Source: Flavobacterium poyangense (GTDB lineage Bacteria; Bacteroidota; Bacteroidia; Flavobacteriales; Flavobacteriaceae). From it: a stretch of DNA of 64,000 nt. A program made the translations under genes and the position numbers. A model generated the notes under the pieces. The model worked only from the letters and a program-made list of their open reading frames with translations, made no database searches and had not been told where the DNA came from. Position 1 is the first letter of the stretch. Each line of letters opens with the position of its first letter. The DNA lies in assembly GCF_011751075.1 (NCBI RefSeq), contig NZ_JAALLN010000003.1, forward strand, positions 124,001 through 188,000, in the 5' to 3' direction. This document shows positions 52,495-61,509 of the stretch, piece after piece.

Positions 52495-52525
52495 TTTTTT
52501 TGTTTAAAGTTTTGGGGTTGAGTCT

Positions 52526-52602
52526 CAAGTTTCAAGTTCCAAGTTTCAAGTTCCAAGTTCCAAGTTTCAAGTTTCAAGTTTCAAGTTTCAAGTTTCAAGT
52601 TT
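52526..52602. repeat. Heptamer tandem repeat (CAAGTTT/CAAGTTC, 11 units)
   Basis: Eleven uninterrupted units: TTT, TTC, TTT, TTC, TTC endings, then six CAAGTTT. It lies between the start of nif3 and lpxK and directly upstream of both, so copy number changes could affect either promoter region. Followed by CAGTCTGCAACTCACATTTT. Confidence 0.9.
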
Positions 52603-52686
52603 CAGTCTGCAACTCACATTTTACAGATCACATTTTACATCTCACACTATGCCACAAATTAACGAAAAAAATTATACTTTCGTAAA

Positions 52687-53703
52687 ATGAATGTACTTCG
52701 AAAACTACTTTTTCCGTTTGCGATTTTATACGGATGGATTACTGCAATTCGTAATTTTCTTTTTGATAAAGGGATTCTGAAATCCACTTCGTTTGATCTG
52801 CCCGTTATAGCTGTTGGGAATTTGAGTGTTGGTGGAACCGGGAAGACACCCCAGATCGAATATCTTATTCGATTGCTGTCAGGTACTTATAAAGTAGCTA
52901 CTCTAAGTCGTGGATACAAAAGGCAATCGGAAGGTTTTGTTTTGGCAGATGCTACTTCAAATGCCGCCGTTTTAGGAGATGAACCTTTTCAGTTTTTTCA
53001 GAAGTTTCCCGATGTTCAGGTAGCGGTTGATGCAAACAGAACCAACGGAATTACTCAATTGCTTTCGCAGACAACAAAACCGGAGGTTATTTTGTTGGAC
53101 GATGCTTATCAACACCGTAAAGTAAAAGCCGGGTTTTATATTTTGCTAACGGCTTTTGATGATTTGTATGCCGATGATTTTATGCTGCCAACCGGAAATC
53201 TCAGAGAAAGCAGAAGTGGTGCAAATCGTGCGAATATTGTAATTGTAACAAAATGCCCGAAAGATTTATCTGTTGAAAAACAAAACGAAATTCAGGCGAA
53301 ATTAAAACTAGCCGCCTTTCAGCAATTGTATTTTACTTTTATAGCATATGATGATTGTATTTATAGTAACGAGGCGAAAATTGCTGTAAAAGATATTAAA
53401 GACGAATCAAAATTACTTTTAGCTGGAATCGCAAAACCGACGTCATTTTTTAATTATTTGAAAAATGGGAAAGAAGAATGTCTGACTTTTCCCGATCACC
53501 ATCATTTTTCTGATGCTGATTTAGAAATGATCCAAAACAAAGCGCAAGGGAAAAAAATCATTACCACAGAAAAGGATTATGTTCGTCTGAAAGATTCCAA
53601 ATTAGTTTCGCAGTTGTACTATTTACCAATAAAAAGTACATTTATCAATAATCATCAAAATTTTGATGCCTCGATTTTAGAGTATGTAAAAAAGATGGTT
53701 TAA
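52687..53703 (+). CDS. lpxK: Tetraacyldisaccharide 4'-kinase
   Basis: Phosphorylates the 4' position of the lipid A precursor at the inner membrane. N-terminal membrane-association helix (LFPFAILYGWITAIRNF), P-loop VGGTGKTPQ (48-56), then TLSRGYKR, DEPFQFFQKFPDVQVAVD with RTNG, LLDDAYQHRKV and TEKDYVRL. 338 aa, normal. Transcribed alone on +, preceded by the heptamer repeat array. Confidence 0.96.
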   Translation: MNVLRKLLFPFAILYGWITAIRNFLFDKGILKSTSFDLPVIAVGNLSVGGTGKTPQIEYLIRLLSGTYKVATLSRGYKRQSEGFVLADATSNAAVLGDEPFQFFQKFPDVQVAVDANRTNGITQLLSQTTKPEVILLDDAYQHRKVKAGFYILLTAFDDLYADDFMLPTGNLRESRSGANRANIVIVTKCPKDLSVEKQNEIQAKLKLAAFQQLYFTFIAYDDCIYSNEAKIAVKDIKDESKLLLAGIAKPTSFFNYLKNGKEECLTFPDHHHFSDADLEMIQNKAQGKKIITTEKDYVRLKDSKLVSQLYYLPIKSTFINNHQNFDASILEYVKKMV

Positions 53704-53746
53704 CGGAACAACTAATAATCTCAGAACCTTAGCCTTTAGGGAAAAA

Positions 53747-55918
53747 TCAATCAAAAAATCGGGCAATTATACTGTAAAACTCATCCGGTACAAAGGGTTT
53801 TGTAATAACATCATTCATGCCGTAGGACAATAACATGTCTCTGTTTTCGTCAAGCGAAATAGCAGTTAAGGCGATAATCGGGGTTATTTTGTCAAATTCT
53901 CTAATTTGTTTTGTGGCAGTGGTTCCGTTGATTCCCGGTAAGTGAACGTCCATCAAAATCATATCGAATCGTTTTACTTTTAAAAGTTCAACAGCATCTT
54001 CGCCATTGTCGACTATTTCGCAAATGATTGCTTTATTCTCCAGCATTTTTCGGGTTATCATCTGATTGATTTTGTTGTCTTCAATCAATAAAATCGATTT
54101 GTGTTTCAATTGTTTGTCGTTGTATGGTTTTGCCTCTTCTTTGGCTTCGAGAGGTTCTCTGTTGATTTTAAATTTTAATTTGAATGTAAAAGTAGAGCCT
54201 TTGCCAACCTCGCTTTTTAATTTGATCTCACCGCCCAATAGTTCAATTAATTTTTTAACAATGGTTAGTCCCAGACCGGTTCCGCCATATTTTCGGTTTA
54301 CTTCTACAGATGCCTGAGAGAAACTTTCAAAAACAGTTTGCAGTTTGTCTTCGGGGATTCCAATTCCGGTGTCCACAATTTCAAAATAAACAGTTGCATT
54401 GTCATCCTCAATAGCATATAATTTGGCAATTACATTTACCTGTCCGTTTTGCGTGAATTTTAGCGCATTGTTTATTAGGTTGAGTATAATCTGAGATAAT
54501 TTGGTAGGATCACCAATTAAATTATCCGGAATTGCTTCGTCCATTTCGAGGTTGAAGTAGTTTTTGTTTGCGGTTGCAAGTTCTTTTAAAGAGCCTTGAA
54601 TGTTGAATAACAACTCTTTTAGATGAAAAGAAATATATTCAACCTCTACTTTTGTGGAATCGATTTTATTGATTTCGAGAATTTCGTTGATAAAAGTAGT
54701 GAGGTAATTTCCGGAGAATTTTAAGGACTCCAGGTATTTTAGCTGCGTTTTTTTAGGACTGTCTTCGAGTAATAAATGTGTAATACCATTAATTGCATTC
54801 AAAGGAGTCCGGAGTTCATGGCTTACCGTTGACAAAAATTCTGATCTGGCTTTTGATGCTTTTTCAGCTTTGTTTTTGGCCAGAATGAGTTCTTTGTTTT
54901 TCTCTCTTAAAAGTAAATTATTCTGATTTCGAATAATGTTATTTTTATACAAAGCCAGACTCAAAAGAGATAAAATCGAAATCAGGGCAATTGCTAAAAT
55001 ACTTACGAGTTTGGAGTAGCGATAGGTTTTTAATTGAATTTTCTCTTCGTTTTCTCGTTTTAGATTAGAGCTAATGGACTCGTTTTGTTTGAGTTTCTCA
55101 AACTGATTTGAATCTAGTTTAGCATTTTTTATTTTTAGAATAGAGTTCTCGATCTGATAGTATTCGTCAAGATAGGAGTAGGCAAGGTCAAAATGTTTGT
55201 TTTTTTTGTAATACTGACTAATGGCCAGAATTATTTTTGATTTTTGAGCCAGATCGTCGGTTTTGTTATTTATTTCTAAAGCTTTGTCGAAATGAATAAT
55301 GGCAGAATCATTTTTTTTCAGTTGGGTTTCAATTAATCCCAGTTGATAATAAGCATCGATTTTTGTTTTTAAGTTGGGCTTGGTATCCGGTTTTTTGACT
55401 ATTTTCTGAAAAGTTTCTGCTGCCAAAGGAAAGTTGTTGCTGGCCTTAAATGCCATTGCTTTCTCGTAGTGTAAAATTTCAGCATTGTCAATAACGTGTA
55501 ATTTCTTTAAAAGAGAATCGGCTTTTTTATAATAAACTTCAGCGACCGCATAGTTACCCATTGCCACATTGGTTATACCGATATAATGCAGCGCCAGAGC
55601 TTTGGTGCAGGTCGGTTCTTCTTTATCAAACAAAGCAATGCTTTTGTAAAAGGTTTTTAAAGCATTGTTATAGTTTCTTTGGTTGTAGTAAATTTTACCA
55701 AGTTTATAAGTCTGATTGGCTAAATTATCCTGAAAGCTATTGGTAATACAAAAATCTATTGATTTTTGTGTAAAAAAAGCAGCCTGATTGTTTTTTCTGT
55801 TATGAAAATTGTGGCTTTCTAACTTGTTATAATAGAAAATGCTATCTGTATTCTGATCTACTTGAGAATACAAAAACAGACTAAAAAAACTAATAAGAAT
55901 TAAAAGATAATGTTTCAT
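53747..55918 (-). CDS. TPR hybrid sensor histidine kinase/response regulator
   Basis: 723 aa. Signal peptide MKHYLLILISFFSLFLYSQ, periplasmic TPR array (about 30-285: TYKLGKIYYNQRNYNNALKT, GNYAVAEVYYKKADSLLKK, DSAIIHFDKALEINN), a transmembrane helix at about 312-332 (LVSILAIALISILSLLSLAL), coiled linker, HisKA with His367 in STVSHELRTPLNA, HATPase (NLINNALKFT, DTGIGIP, GGTGLGLTIVKKL), and a C-terminal receiver domain (LIEDNKINQM, MDVHLPGIN, LTAISL, KPFVPDEF). I use the ATG 55918 (TTG 55927 would add three residues). gapA lies directly upstream on the same strand with only 27 bases between. Confidence 0.93.
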   Translation of the reverse strand: MKHYLLILISFFSLFLYSQVDQNTDSIFYYNKLESHNFHNRKNNQAAFFTQKSIDFCITNSFQDNLANQTYKLGKIYYNQRNYNNALKTFYKSIALFDKEEPTCTKALALHYIGITNVAMGNYAVAEVYYKKADSLLKKLHVIDNAEILHYEKAMAFKASNNFPLAAETFQKIVKKPDTKPNLKTKIDAYYQLGLIETQLKKNDSAIIHFDKALEINNKTDDLAQKSKIILAISQYYKKNKHFDLAYSYLDEYYQIENSILKIKNAKLDSNQFEKLKQNESISSNLKRENEEKIQLKTYRYSKLVSILAIALISILSLLSLALYKNNIIRNQNNLLLREKNKELILAKNKAEKASKARSEFLSTVSHELRTPLNAINGITHLLLEDSPKKTQLKYLESLKFSGNYLTTFINEILEINKIDSTKVEVEYISFHLKELLFNIQGSLKELATANKNYFNLEMDEAIPDNLIGDPTKLSQIILNLINNALKFTQNGQVNVIAKLYAIEDDNATVYFEIVDTGIGIPEDKLQTVFESFSQASVEVNRKYGGTGLGLTIVKKLIELLGGEIKLKSEVGKGSTFTFKLKFKINREPLEAKEEAKPYNDKQLKHKSILLIEDNKINQMITRKMLENKAIICEIVDNGEDAVELLKVKRFDMILMDVHLPGINGTTATKQIREFDKITPIIALTAISLDENRDMLLSYGMNDVITKPFVPDEFYSIIARFFD

Positions 55919-55945
55919 GTATCGCAATGCTTCTTACAATGAATC

Positions 55946-56944
55946 TTATGTTTTCTTCATCAGCAAAATCAAATCAATTAATCTTGATGAATAGCCAATT
56001 TCATTATCATACCAACCCACAACTTTTACCATTTTATCAATAACGGAGGTCAGTTGTGCATCAAACAGACAAGAATTTGTGTTACCAATTACGTCAACAG
56101 ATACAATTGGATCTTCTGTGTAATCTAATATTCCTTTTAAATTTGTATTTGAGGCTTTTTCAAAAGCGGCGTTGATTTCTTCGATCGTCACAGCACGTTG
56201 TACATTAAATGTAATATCTGTTAATGAACCATCCGGAACGGGTACTCGAATTCCACAACCTCCTATTTTTTCATGCAATTTAGGGAAAATTTTTGTTAAA
56301 GCTTTAGCTGCACCTGTAGTTGTTGGAACAATTGACTGACTGGCACCTCTCGCACGGCGCAAATCCTTATGTGGCTGGTCGTGAAGACTTTGGTCTGTAG
56401 TGTAAGAATGTATTGTTGTAATATATGCCTGCTCAATTCCACATAGTTCTTCAATGATTTTGATCATCGGAGCAGCATTGTTTGTTGTACAACTTGCATT
56501 CGAAACTATAGTTTCATTTCCATCCAGAATATGTTCATTTACTCCAAGTACAACGGTCTTTATTGTGTCAACTTCAGAAGGGGCAGAAAGAATTACCTTT
56601 TTGGCTCCAGCTTCAATATGTTTATTTAAATCTTCATGTAACTTGTGTTTTCCTGTTGATTCTATTACAAAATCAATAGCATTACTCTTCCAGTCTAAAT
56701 TTGAAATATTTTTTTCGTGAAAAAATAAAAAGTGCTTTCCGTCAACAATAATCCCGTTTTCATCGTGACTTACTTTAAAAGGCAAGACACCGTGGATACT
56801 ATCGTATTTTATCAGATGTGACATTGTTTTGTTATCAGCAATGTCATTTATAGCAACGACTTCAATTTCTGAATGGTTTAAAAGTAAACGAAATAAATTT
56901 CTTCCAATTCTTCCAAAACCATTAATCGCAATTCTTGTTTTCAA
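55946..56944 (-). CDS. gapA: Glyceraldehyde-3-phosphate dehydrogenase, type I
   Basis: Glycolytic NAD-dependent enzyme, 332 aa. NAD-binding IAINGFGRIGRNLFR with VAINDI, catalytic Cys152 in SNASCTTNNAAP and His179 in TTIHSYTTDQ, then RRARGASQSIVPTTTGAAKA and C-terminal VGWYDNEIGYS. The start is a TTG at 56944: the frame is closed shortly upstream and no ATG precedes the conserved start. It follows lipA by 65 bases on the same strand and may be co-transcribed with it. A second GAPDH elsewhere in the genome is likely but not visible here. Confidence 0.96.
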   Translation of the reverse strand: MKTRIAINGFGRIGRNLFRLLLNHSEIEVVAINDIADNKTMSHLIKYDSIHGVLPFKVSHDENGIIVDGKHFLFFHEKNISNLDWKSNAIDFVIESTGKHKLHEDLNKHIEAGAKKVILSAPSEVDTIKTVVLGVNEHILDGNETIVSNASCTTNNAAPMIKIIEELCGIEQAYITTIHSYTTDQSLHDQPHKDLRRARGASQSIVPTTTGAAKALTKIFPKLHEKIGGCGIRVPVPDGSLTDITFNVQRAVTIEEINAAFEKASNTNLKGILDYTEDPIVSVDVIGNTNSCLFDAQLTSVIDKMVKVVGWYDNEIGYSSRLIDLILLMKKT

Positions 56945-57009
56945 GCGCTTTAGTATTCAGTTAGTCCTTTTATCGGATTAGAATAAGTAATCGAATAGAA
57001 GGTCAAAAT

Positions 57010-57876
57010 TTATAAAATATGTTTTTGTGCTTTGTATGAAGAACGAACTAAAGGACCACTCTCCACATGACGGAAACCTAATTCAAGACCAAACTTTTCA
57101 TATCTGGCAAATTGATCAGGTGTTATGAATTCTTTTACGGGCAAATGTTTTTTGCTTGGTTGCAGGTATTGACCAATAGTCACTACATCTACATTTGCAT
57201 TTCGTAAATCTGTCATAGTTTGAAATACTTCTTCTTCCGTTTCGCCAAGGCCCAGCATGATTCCGGATTTGGTTCTGTTGATTCCTTTTTCTTTCAGGTA
57301 GCGCAATACTTCAAGACTACGGTCGTATTTAGCCTGAATACGTACTTCACGGGTTAAGCGACGCACGGTTTCCACATTGTGTGAAACGACTTCAGGATTT
57401 GCTTCTACAATTCGGTCAATGTTTCTTTCAATTCCTTGAAAATCCGGAATTAAGGTTTCAAGAGTAGTGTTTGGGTTCATTCTGCGAATTGCTTTTACGG
57501 TTTCAATCCAGATGATAGAACCACCATCTTTTAAATCATCACGGTCTACACTTGTAATTACGGCATGTTTGATGTTCATGATTTTTATAGATCGGGCTAC
57601 TTTTTCAGGCTCATCCCAATCTACAGTTTCCGGTCTTCCCGTTTTTACACCACAAAATCCACAAGAACGCGTACAAACATTTCCGAGTATCATAAAAGTT
57701 GCTGTTCCTTCACCCCAACATTCTCCCATATTTGGGCAGCTTCCTGAGGTACAAATCGTATTTAAACTGTATTTGTCTACCAAACCACGAAGCTCTGTAT
57801 ATTTTTGTCCAATTGGAAGTTTTACTTTTAACCATTTCGGTTTTCCGGTTGGTACATTTTCAATGACTGTTTCCAT
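57010..57876 (-). CDS. lipA: Lipoyl synthase
   Basis: Radical-SAM enzyme that inserts two sulfurs into octanoyl groups of lipoyl-dependent enzymes. Auxiliary 4Fe-4S cluster Cys42, Cys47, Cys53 ([12 protein letters not shown]) with the C-terminal RSSY Ser; SAM cluster Cys68, Cys72, Cys75 (CTRSCGFC). Ends YKAQKHIL. 288 aa, normal. A -7 box TATCTTTG lies upstream on the minus strand at 57895-57902. Confidence 0.97.
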   Translation of the reverse strand: METVIENVPTGKPKWLKVKLPIGQKYTELRGLVDKYSLNTICTSGSCPNMGECWGEGTATFMILGNVCTRSCGFCGVKTGRPETVDWDEPEKVARSIKIMNIKHAVITSVDRDDLKDGGSIIWIETVKAIRRMNPNTTLETLIPDFQGIERNIDRIVEANPEVVSHNVETVRRLTREVRIQAKYDRSLEVLRYLKEKGINRTKSGIMLGLGETEEEVFQTMTDLRNANVDVVTIGQYLQPSKKHLPVKEFITPDQFARYEKFGLELGFRHVESGPLVRSSYKAQKHIL

Positions 57877-57894
57877 AAATCAAAATTCAAAGCA

Positions 57895-57902
57895 CAAAGA
57901 TA
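57895..57902 (-). promoter_or_regulatory. -7 box of lipA promoter
   Basis: TATCTTTG on the minus strand, 19 bases before the lipA start. No clear -33 partner. Confidence 0.55.
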
Positions 57903-58206
57903 CGGAATGTAGTTTATTTGGAGATTCGTTTAGCGGTTATTTTGCTGTTGGTTTGTATTAACTGATGGTATGGCTTTTGTGTATACGATCTAATTATTGT
58001 TAAAATTTTGGTTTACTACAGTAGTTTTGAATTATTTATTTGATTTTTGATTTGTTTATGGAGTAATGATGAAGAATTATGATATCTGGTTGATTTTTAC
58101 CGATATAAAATTAATATCTTTATTTGTTAAAAAATTAACCGAAAACAAATAAAATAATATTTCGTTAGTAGTACATTTGATGTTAAATTGTAATAGTATA
58201 AAAAAC

Positions 58207-59067
58207 ATGAAAAAGAAATTTATTGTATTGGGAGTTTTGTTTGCCACTTTTGGTTTTACTAGAATGAATGCGCAAATTAGTTTTGGAGATAAAGCCATTG
58301 GAGCTGTTCAAAAAGGAATCGCAAGTTTTACTTTGAGTAATGCAGATGCTGCTAAGTTGTCTAAAGAAGCGGTAGTTAAATTAGATGCCGAAAATGTTAT
58401 TGCCGGTCCAACGGATGGTTACACCTTGAGATTAAATCGTGTTTTCGGAAAACATACTTCCGGTGAAGGGTATACTTTAAATTATAAAGTATATAAAGTT
58501 AAAGAAGTAAATGCTTTTGCAACGGCAGACGGAAGTGTTCGTGTGTATTCAGGTTTAATGGACATCATGGATGATAATGAATTGCTTGCTGTAATTGGAC
58601 ATGAAATCGGGCACGTTGCCAACAATGATTCGAGAGATGCAATGAGAGCGGCTTATCAAAAAGAGGCTTTAATTGACGGAGCTTCATCACAATCGGCAAC
58701 GATAACGTCTGTTACAGATAGTCAGCTTGGGAAAATCGGAAGTGCCTTGATTGATAGCAAGCACAGCAGAAAACAGGAGACCGAAGCCGATTTGTTTTCG
58801 TATAACTTCATGAAGAAAAACGGATACAATGTGAATGCTGAAGAATCTGCATTCCGTATTCTGGCAAAAATGAGCGAAGGATCTGAATCTTCTTTTATCG
58901 ATAAGATGATGAGTTCGCACCCGGATTCTAAAAAGAGAGCCGATGATGCTAAAGCCAGAGCAGAAAAAGATGGTTTGTATAAACCTTATGTGCAGCAAAA
59001 AATTGTAAACACTGCAACGACTAAAAAAGCAACAACTACAAAAAAAACAACCAAAAAGAAAAAATAA
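58207..59067 (+). CDS. M48 family metallopeptidase, exported
   Basis: 286 aa from the ATG at 58207 (an upstream TTG would add 10 residues before the signal peptide). Signal peptide ends TRMNAQ. Zinc peptidase motif HEIGH (His132, His136), third ligand Glu193 in RKQETEADLFS, and the conserved DGSVRVYSGLMDIMDDNEL lead-in. A C-terminal tail of Lys/Thr repeats (KKATTTKKTTKKKK) is basic and likely extended. Probably a periplasmic housekeeping protease like YggG/BepA relatives. A TACATTTG -7 box is at 58172-58179. Confidence 0.93.
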   Translation: MKKKFIVLGVLFATFGFTRMNAQISFGDKAIGAVQKGIASFTLSNADAAKLSKEAVVKLDAENVIAGPTDGYTLRLNRVFGKHTSGEGYTLNYKVYKVKEVNAFATADGSVRVYSGLMDIMDDNELLAVIGHEIGHVANNDSRDAMRAAYQKEALIDGASSQSATITSVTDSQLGKIGSALIDSKHSRKQETEADLFSYNFMKKNGYNVNAEESAFRILAKMSEGSESSFIDKMMSSHPDSKKRADDAKARAEKDGLYKPYVQQKIVNTATTKKATTTKKTTKKKK

Positions 59068-59089
59068 TCTCCGATTGGATTGTATAAAT

Positions 59090-59131
59090 AAACCCGACAG
59101 CTTTCAAAAAACCTGTCGGGTTTTGTTTTTT
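59090..59131. terminator. Terminator between M48 gene and PH-protein gene
   Basis: Stem AAACCCGACAG / CTGTCGGGTTT with a 12-nt loop, T run on + and A-rich on -. Confidence 0.8.
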
Positions 59132-59136
59132 TTATA

Positions 59137-59517
59137 TTAACCTAAAACGTGATGTGCCAACACTTTTTGAACTTCGTACACATTTACCGATTTGTTAAAT
59201 TGTTTTACGATGCTTGGTTGCAATTCGCTGGAAACCCAGATTTTTAATTCAGCGTCAAGGTCAAAAGTGCCTGCTGTTTCGATACTAAATCTTGAAATGC
59301 TCTTGTAAGCAATTGATTTGTATTCAGTTTTGCTTCCTGTTATTCCTTGTTTGTCTACAAGAATTAATCTTTTGTTTGTGAAGATGAAAGTGTCTCTGAT
59401 AAGTTTAAAACCCATTTCGATTTCTTCACGGTCTGTTAGAAGCTGACCGAAATTCTTAACTAAATCCTCCTGACTAACGGTGCCCGCGTTACCAAGTAGA
59501 GCTGAAAATATTCCCAT
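59137..59517 (-). CDS. Bacterial PH-domain protein (bPH_1, YokE-like)
   Basis: A 126-residue cytosolic protein: a short helical lead (IFSALLGNAGTVSQEDLVKN) and a pleckstrin-homology-like beta domain with FKLIRDTFIFTNKRLILVDK, TEYKSIAYKSISRFSIETAG, and TFDLDAELKIWVSS. The pattern TNKRLILVD is the family mark. Function is not known; some family members are stress-linked. Single gene. Confidence 0.87.
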   Translation of the reverse strand: MGIFSALLGNAGTVSQEDLVKNFGQLLTDREEIEMGFKLIRDTFIFTNKRLILVDKQGITGSKTEYKSIAYKSISRFSIETAGTFDLDAELKIWVSSELQPSIVKQFNKSVNVYEVQKVLAHHVLG

Positions 59518-59636
59518 TTTTATTGTTTTTGGTTTTTATACAATTCTTTTTATCAGCTGTAAATGTAGTTGATTTTATGAATTGGTTTTTAATTTTGTAA
59601 AAAGGGATAAGTTTTTTTTTGTCATGACTGAGGCTT

Positions 59637-59845
59637 TGCGTTTTTGTGTCTTTGCGCAAGGGGTGTTGTTTTTGCTCGCAAAGTCGCAAAGTTTTTGTAC
59701 AAAGAGGGGCGAAAAGTTACAAAGCTGCAAATTTTCTCACGCAGATTTAGCAGATTATGCTGATCTTTTTATTTTGCAGTCGTAATAAAATAATTTGATT
59801 AAATCTGCTAAATCTGCATGAGAAATATTCGGTAAACATAGGAGC
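59637..59845. repeat. Intergenic repeat field with CGCAGATTT hairpin
   Basis: GCTTTGCGTTTTTGTGTCTT and TTTGCTCGCAAAGTCGCAAA, then the hairpin arms CACGCAGATTTAGCAGAT and AATCTGCTAAATCTGCATGA about 60 bases apart. Non-coding, it explains most of the 449-base gap before tonB. Confidence 0.75.
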
Positions 59846-59921
59846 GGTAGAATTTTTTTTAAGCTTTCGGGAAGACTGAAATGATATAGTGAGACTGAAA
59901 ATGGGGCCGTTTCTGATGGAT

Positions 59922-59957
59922 AAAAAAAAAACAGCTGCTAAATCTAGACAGCTGTTT
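59922..59957 (-). terminator. Terminator of the TonB gene
   Basis: Stem AAACAGCTG / CAGCTGTTT; on the minus strand it is followed by a long T run. Confidence 0.8.
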
Positions 59958-59966
59958 CTCTTTTTG

Positions 59967-60794
59967 TTATTCAACTTCCGTTTTTATTGTTATCGGAAGG
60001 TTATATGCGGTGCGGACTGCTTTTCCGTTTAGTATTCCCGGAGTCCATTTTGTTTTTAATGATTTTAGAACGCGAACAGCCTCTTTGCCCATTCCGTATC
60101 CCGGATCATTTTTTACCATGATATCGGTTAAAGAACCGTCTTTTTCAACTACAAAAGACACATACACTCTTAACGTTTTTTCAGCATCTAATTCCGGTCT
60201 TTGGAAATTATTACCAACGAAAGTATAGAACTTGGCCATTCCTCCAGGGAATTCCGGCATTTTGTCTAAGACAGCAGCAAGTACAGGTCCCTCCGGAGCA
60301 GGAACTTCGGCAACGATCGTTCCGTTGCCATTACCATTTGATGGTAAGACATTGGTTGCATTTCCATTTCCGGTAGCATGATCTACTACAGGAGCATTTA
60401 TTGTGTTAGGAGCAATTTCGTCAACAGCCTGACTGGTTGCGACTACAACCGGATTTGTTAACTGAACCGCCTCTGTTACTTGTGTTGCAGCAGTTTGTTG
60501 TGCCGGGGGTGGTGGAGGAGGAGTTACCTCATGAGTCAGATCTACTTTAGTAACAATGATTGGGTCCTCGAGAGGGATGTCAATGGTTGGTGCCGCGTCT
60601 ATGGTTCCCGTTTTAAATTTACTGACTAACATAGAAGCAGTTCCTAACGAAGCTATGAGCAATAGACCTCCGAACAACGCGGTTACTGAATTTTTGGCAC
60701 TTTCCTGACGTAATTGATACGCTCCGTATTCTTTGTTTTTGTTTTCGAAAACAAGATCGTTCCACTTGGTTTCATAGATGCTTAGTTTTGACAT
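59967..60794 (-). CDS. Energy transducer TonB
   Basis: 275 aa. Cytoplasmic N-terminus (FENKNKEYGAYQLRQESAKN), one transmembrane helix at about 38-57 (VTALFGGLLLIASLGTASML), a periplasmic proline-rich spacer (TPPPPPPAQQ), a long low-complexity region, and a C-terminal TonB domain (FPGGMAKFYTFVGNNFQRPE, VYVSFVVEKDGSL, KTKWTPGILNGKAVRTAY). It spans the periplasm to energise TonB-dependent receptors, three of which are encoded in this window. The ExbB/ExbD genes are not adjacent. Confidence 0.92.
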   Translation of the reverse strand: MSKLSIYETKWNDLVFENKNKEYGAYQLRQESAKNSVTALFGGLLLIASLGTASMLVSKFKTGTIDAAPTIDIPLEDPIIVTKVDLTHEVTPPPPPPAQQTAATQVTEAVQLTNPVVVATSQAVDEIAPNTINAPVVDHATGNGNATNVLPSNGNGNGTIVAEVPAPEGPVLAAVLDKMPEFPGGMAKFYTFVGNNFQRPELDAEKTLRVYVSFVVEKDGSLTDIMVKNDPGYGMGKEAVRVLKSLKTKWTPGILNGKAVRTAYNLPITIKTEVE

Positions 60795-60957
60795 GTTTAA
60801 TTGGATTTTAAGGTTAAGTAAAATTTACATCATAAGCAACAAAAATTTAATTTGGCTGACATTTAAAAAAACAAAGAAATTTTAGGGGTTAATTAATAGA
60901 TTTAATTTTTTAAGAGAAAATACATGGATATTTCATTCTTTACCGAAAGATAGTGAA

Positions 60958-61509
60958 TTATCTGTTGCGTTCAATGATTTCTGCTAATAATTTTTTAGCA
61001 CGAAGTAGTTTTACTTTTACATTGCTTAAAGGCTCATTAATTTTGAGTGCAATTTCCTGATAACTCATTTCCTGAAAATAACGGAGCTGAATCACCTCCT
61101 GATAGTGGGGTTTTAGTTCTTTGATGCATTGTAGTAAGCGGGACAGGTTTTGCTCTTTAATTAAAGCATCTTCGGCAGACGGAGTGGTGTCGGCGATATT
61201 GTAGGCCTGTTGGTCCTCGGCATCAGTAATTTCTATAAAAAGATTGGTTTTCTTTTTACGTAACAGATCGATATAAACATTTTTTGCAATTGCAATTAAC
61301 CAGGTGTTGAATTGAAATTCCGGGTTGTAAGAAGCAATCTTGTCAAAAGCTTTTGAGAAGGTCTCTATGGTAATATCTTCGGCGGTGGTTTCGTTTTCTG
61401 TACGTTTTAGCATAAATCCGTACACTTCATTCCAATAAAAATCTAACAAAAAAGTAAAGGCGATCTGATCGCCTTTTTTTGCTTTTTCTATTTTAGAATT
61501 TATTTCCAA
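60958..61509 (-). CDS. ECF-type RNA polymerase sigma factor
   Basis: 183 aa. Region 2: AFTFLLDFYWNEVYGFMLKR, TAEDITIETFSKAFDKIASY and FNTWLIAIAKNVYIDLLRKK; region 4: YQEVIQLRYFQEMSYQEIAL and LSNVKVKLLRAKKLL. The start is TTG at 61509, overlapping the glycosyltransferase by 10 bases; no ATG is in frame upstream. No anti-sigma gene is adjacent, which is unusual for this class. A self-complementary segment at 61456-61480 lies within its first codons. Confidence 0.9.
   Translation of the reverse strand: MEINSKIEKAKKGDQIAFTFLLDFYWNEVYGFMLKRTENETTAEDITIETFSKAFDKIASYNPEFQFNTWLIAIAKNVYIDLLRKKKTNLFIEITDAEDQQAYNIADTTPSAEDALIKEQNLSRLLQCIKELKPHYQEVIQLRYFQEMSYQEIALKINEPLSNVKVKLLRAKKLLAEIIERNR
61456..61480. 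terminator. Terminator-like hairpin inside the sigma-factor start region
   Basis: AAAGGCGATC / GATCGCCTTT with one unpaired base in between, flanked by T7 on + and by ACTTTTTT on -. It encodes KKGDQIAF of the sigma factor, so it might also limit read-through from the upstream glycosyltransferase. Confidence 0.45.

Noticed and set aside
52500..52685. Open frame on + made of repeating KFQVPSF/KFQVSSF units
   Set aside because: It is simply the heptamer repeat read in one frame (7 x 3 periodicity). There is no start context or downstream continuation, and nif3 and lpxK flank it.
57467..57961. 164-codon frame antisense to lipA
   Set aside because: lipA on the other strand has intact catalytic cysteines across this span; the antisense frame has no promoter or homology I recognise.
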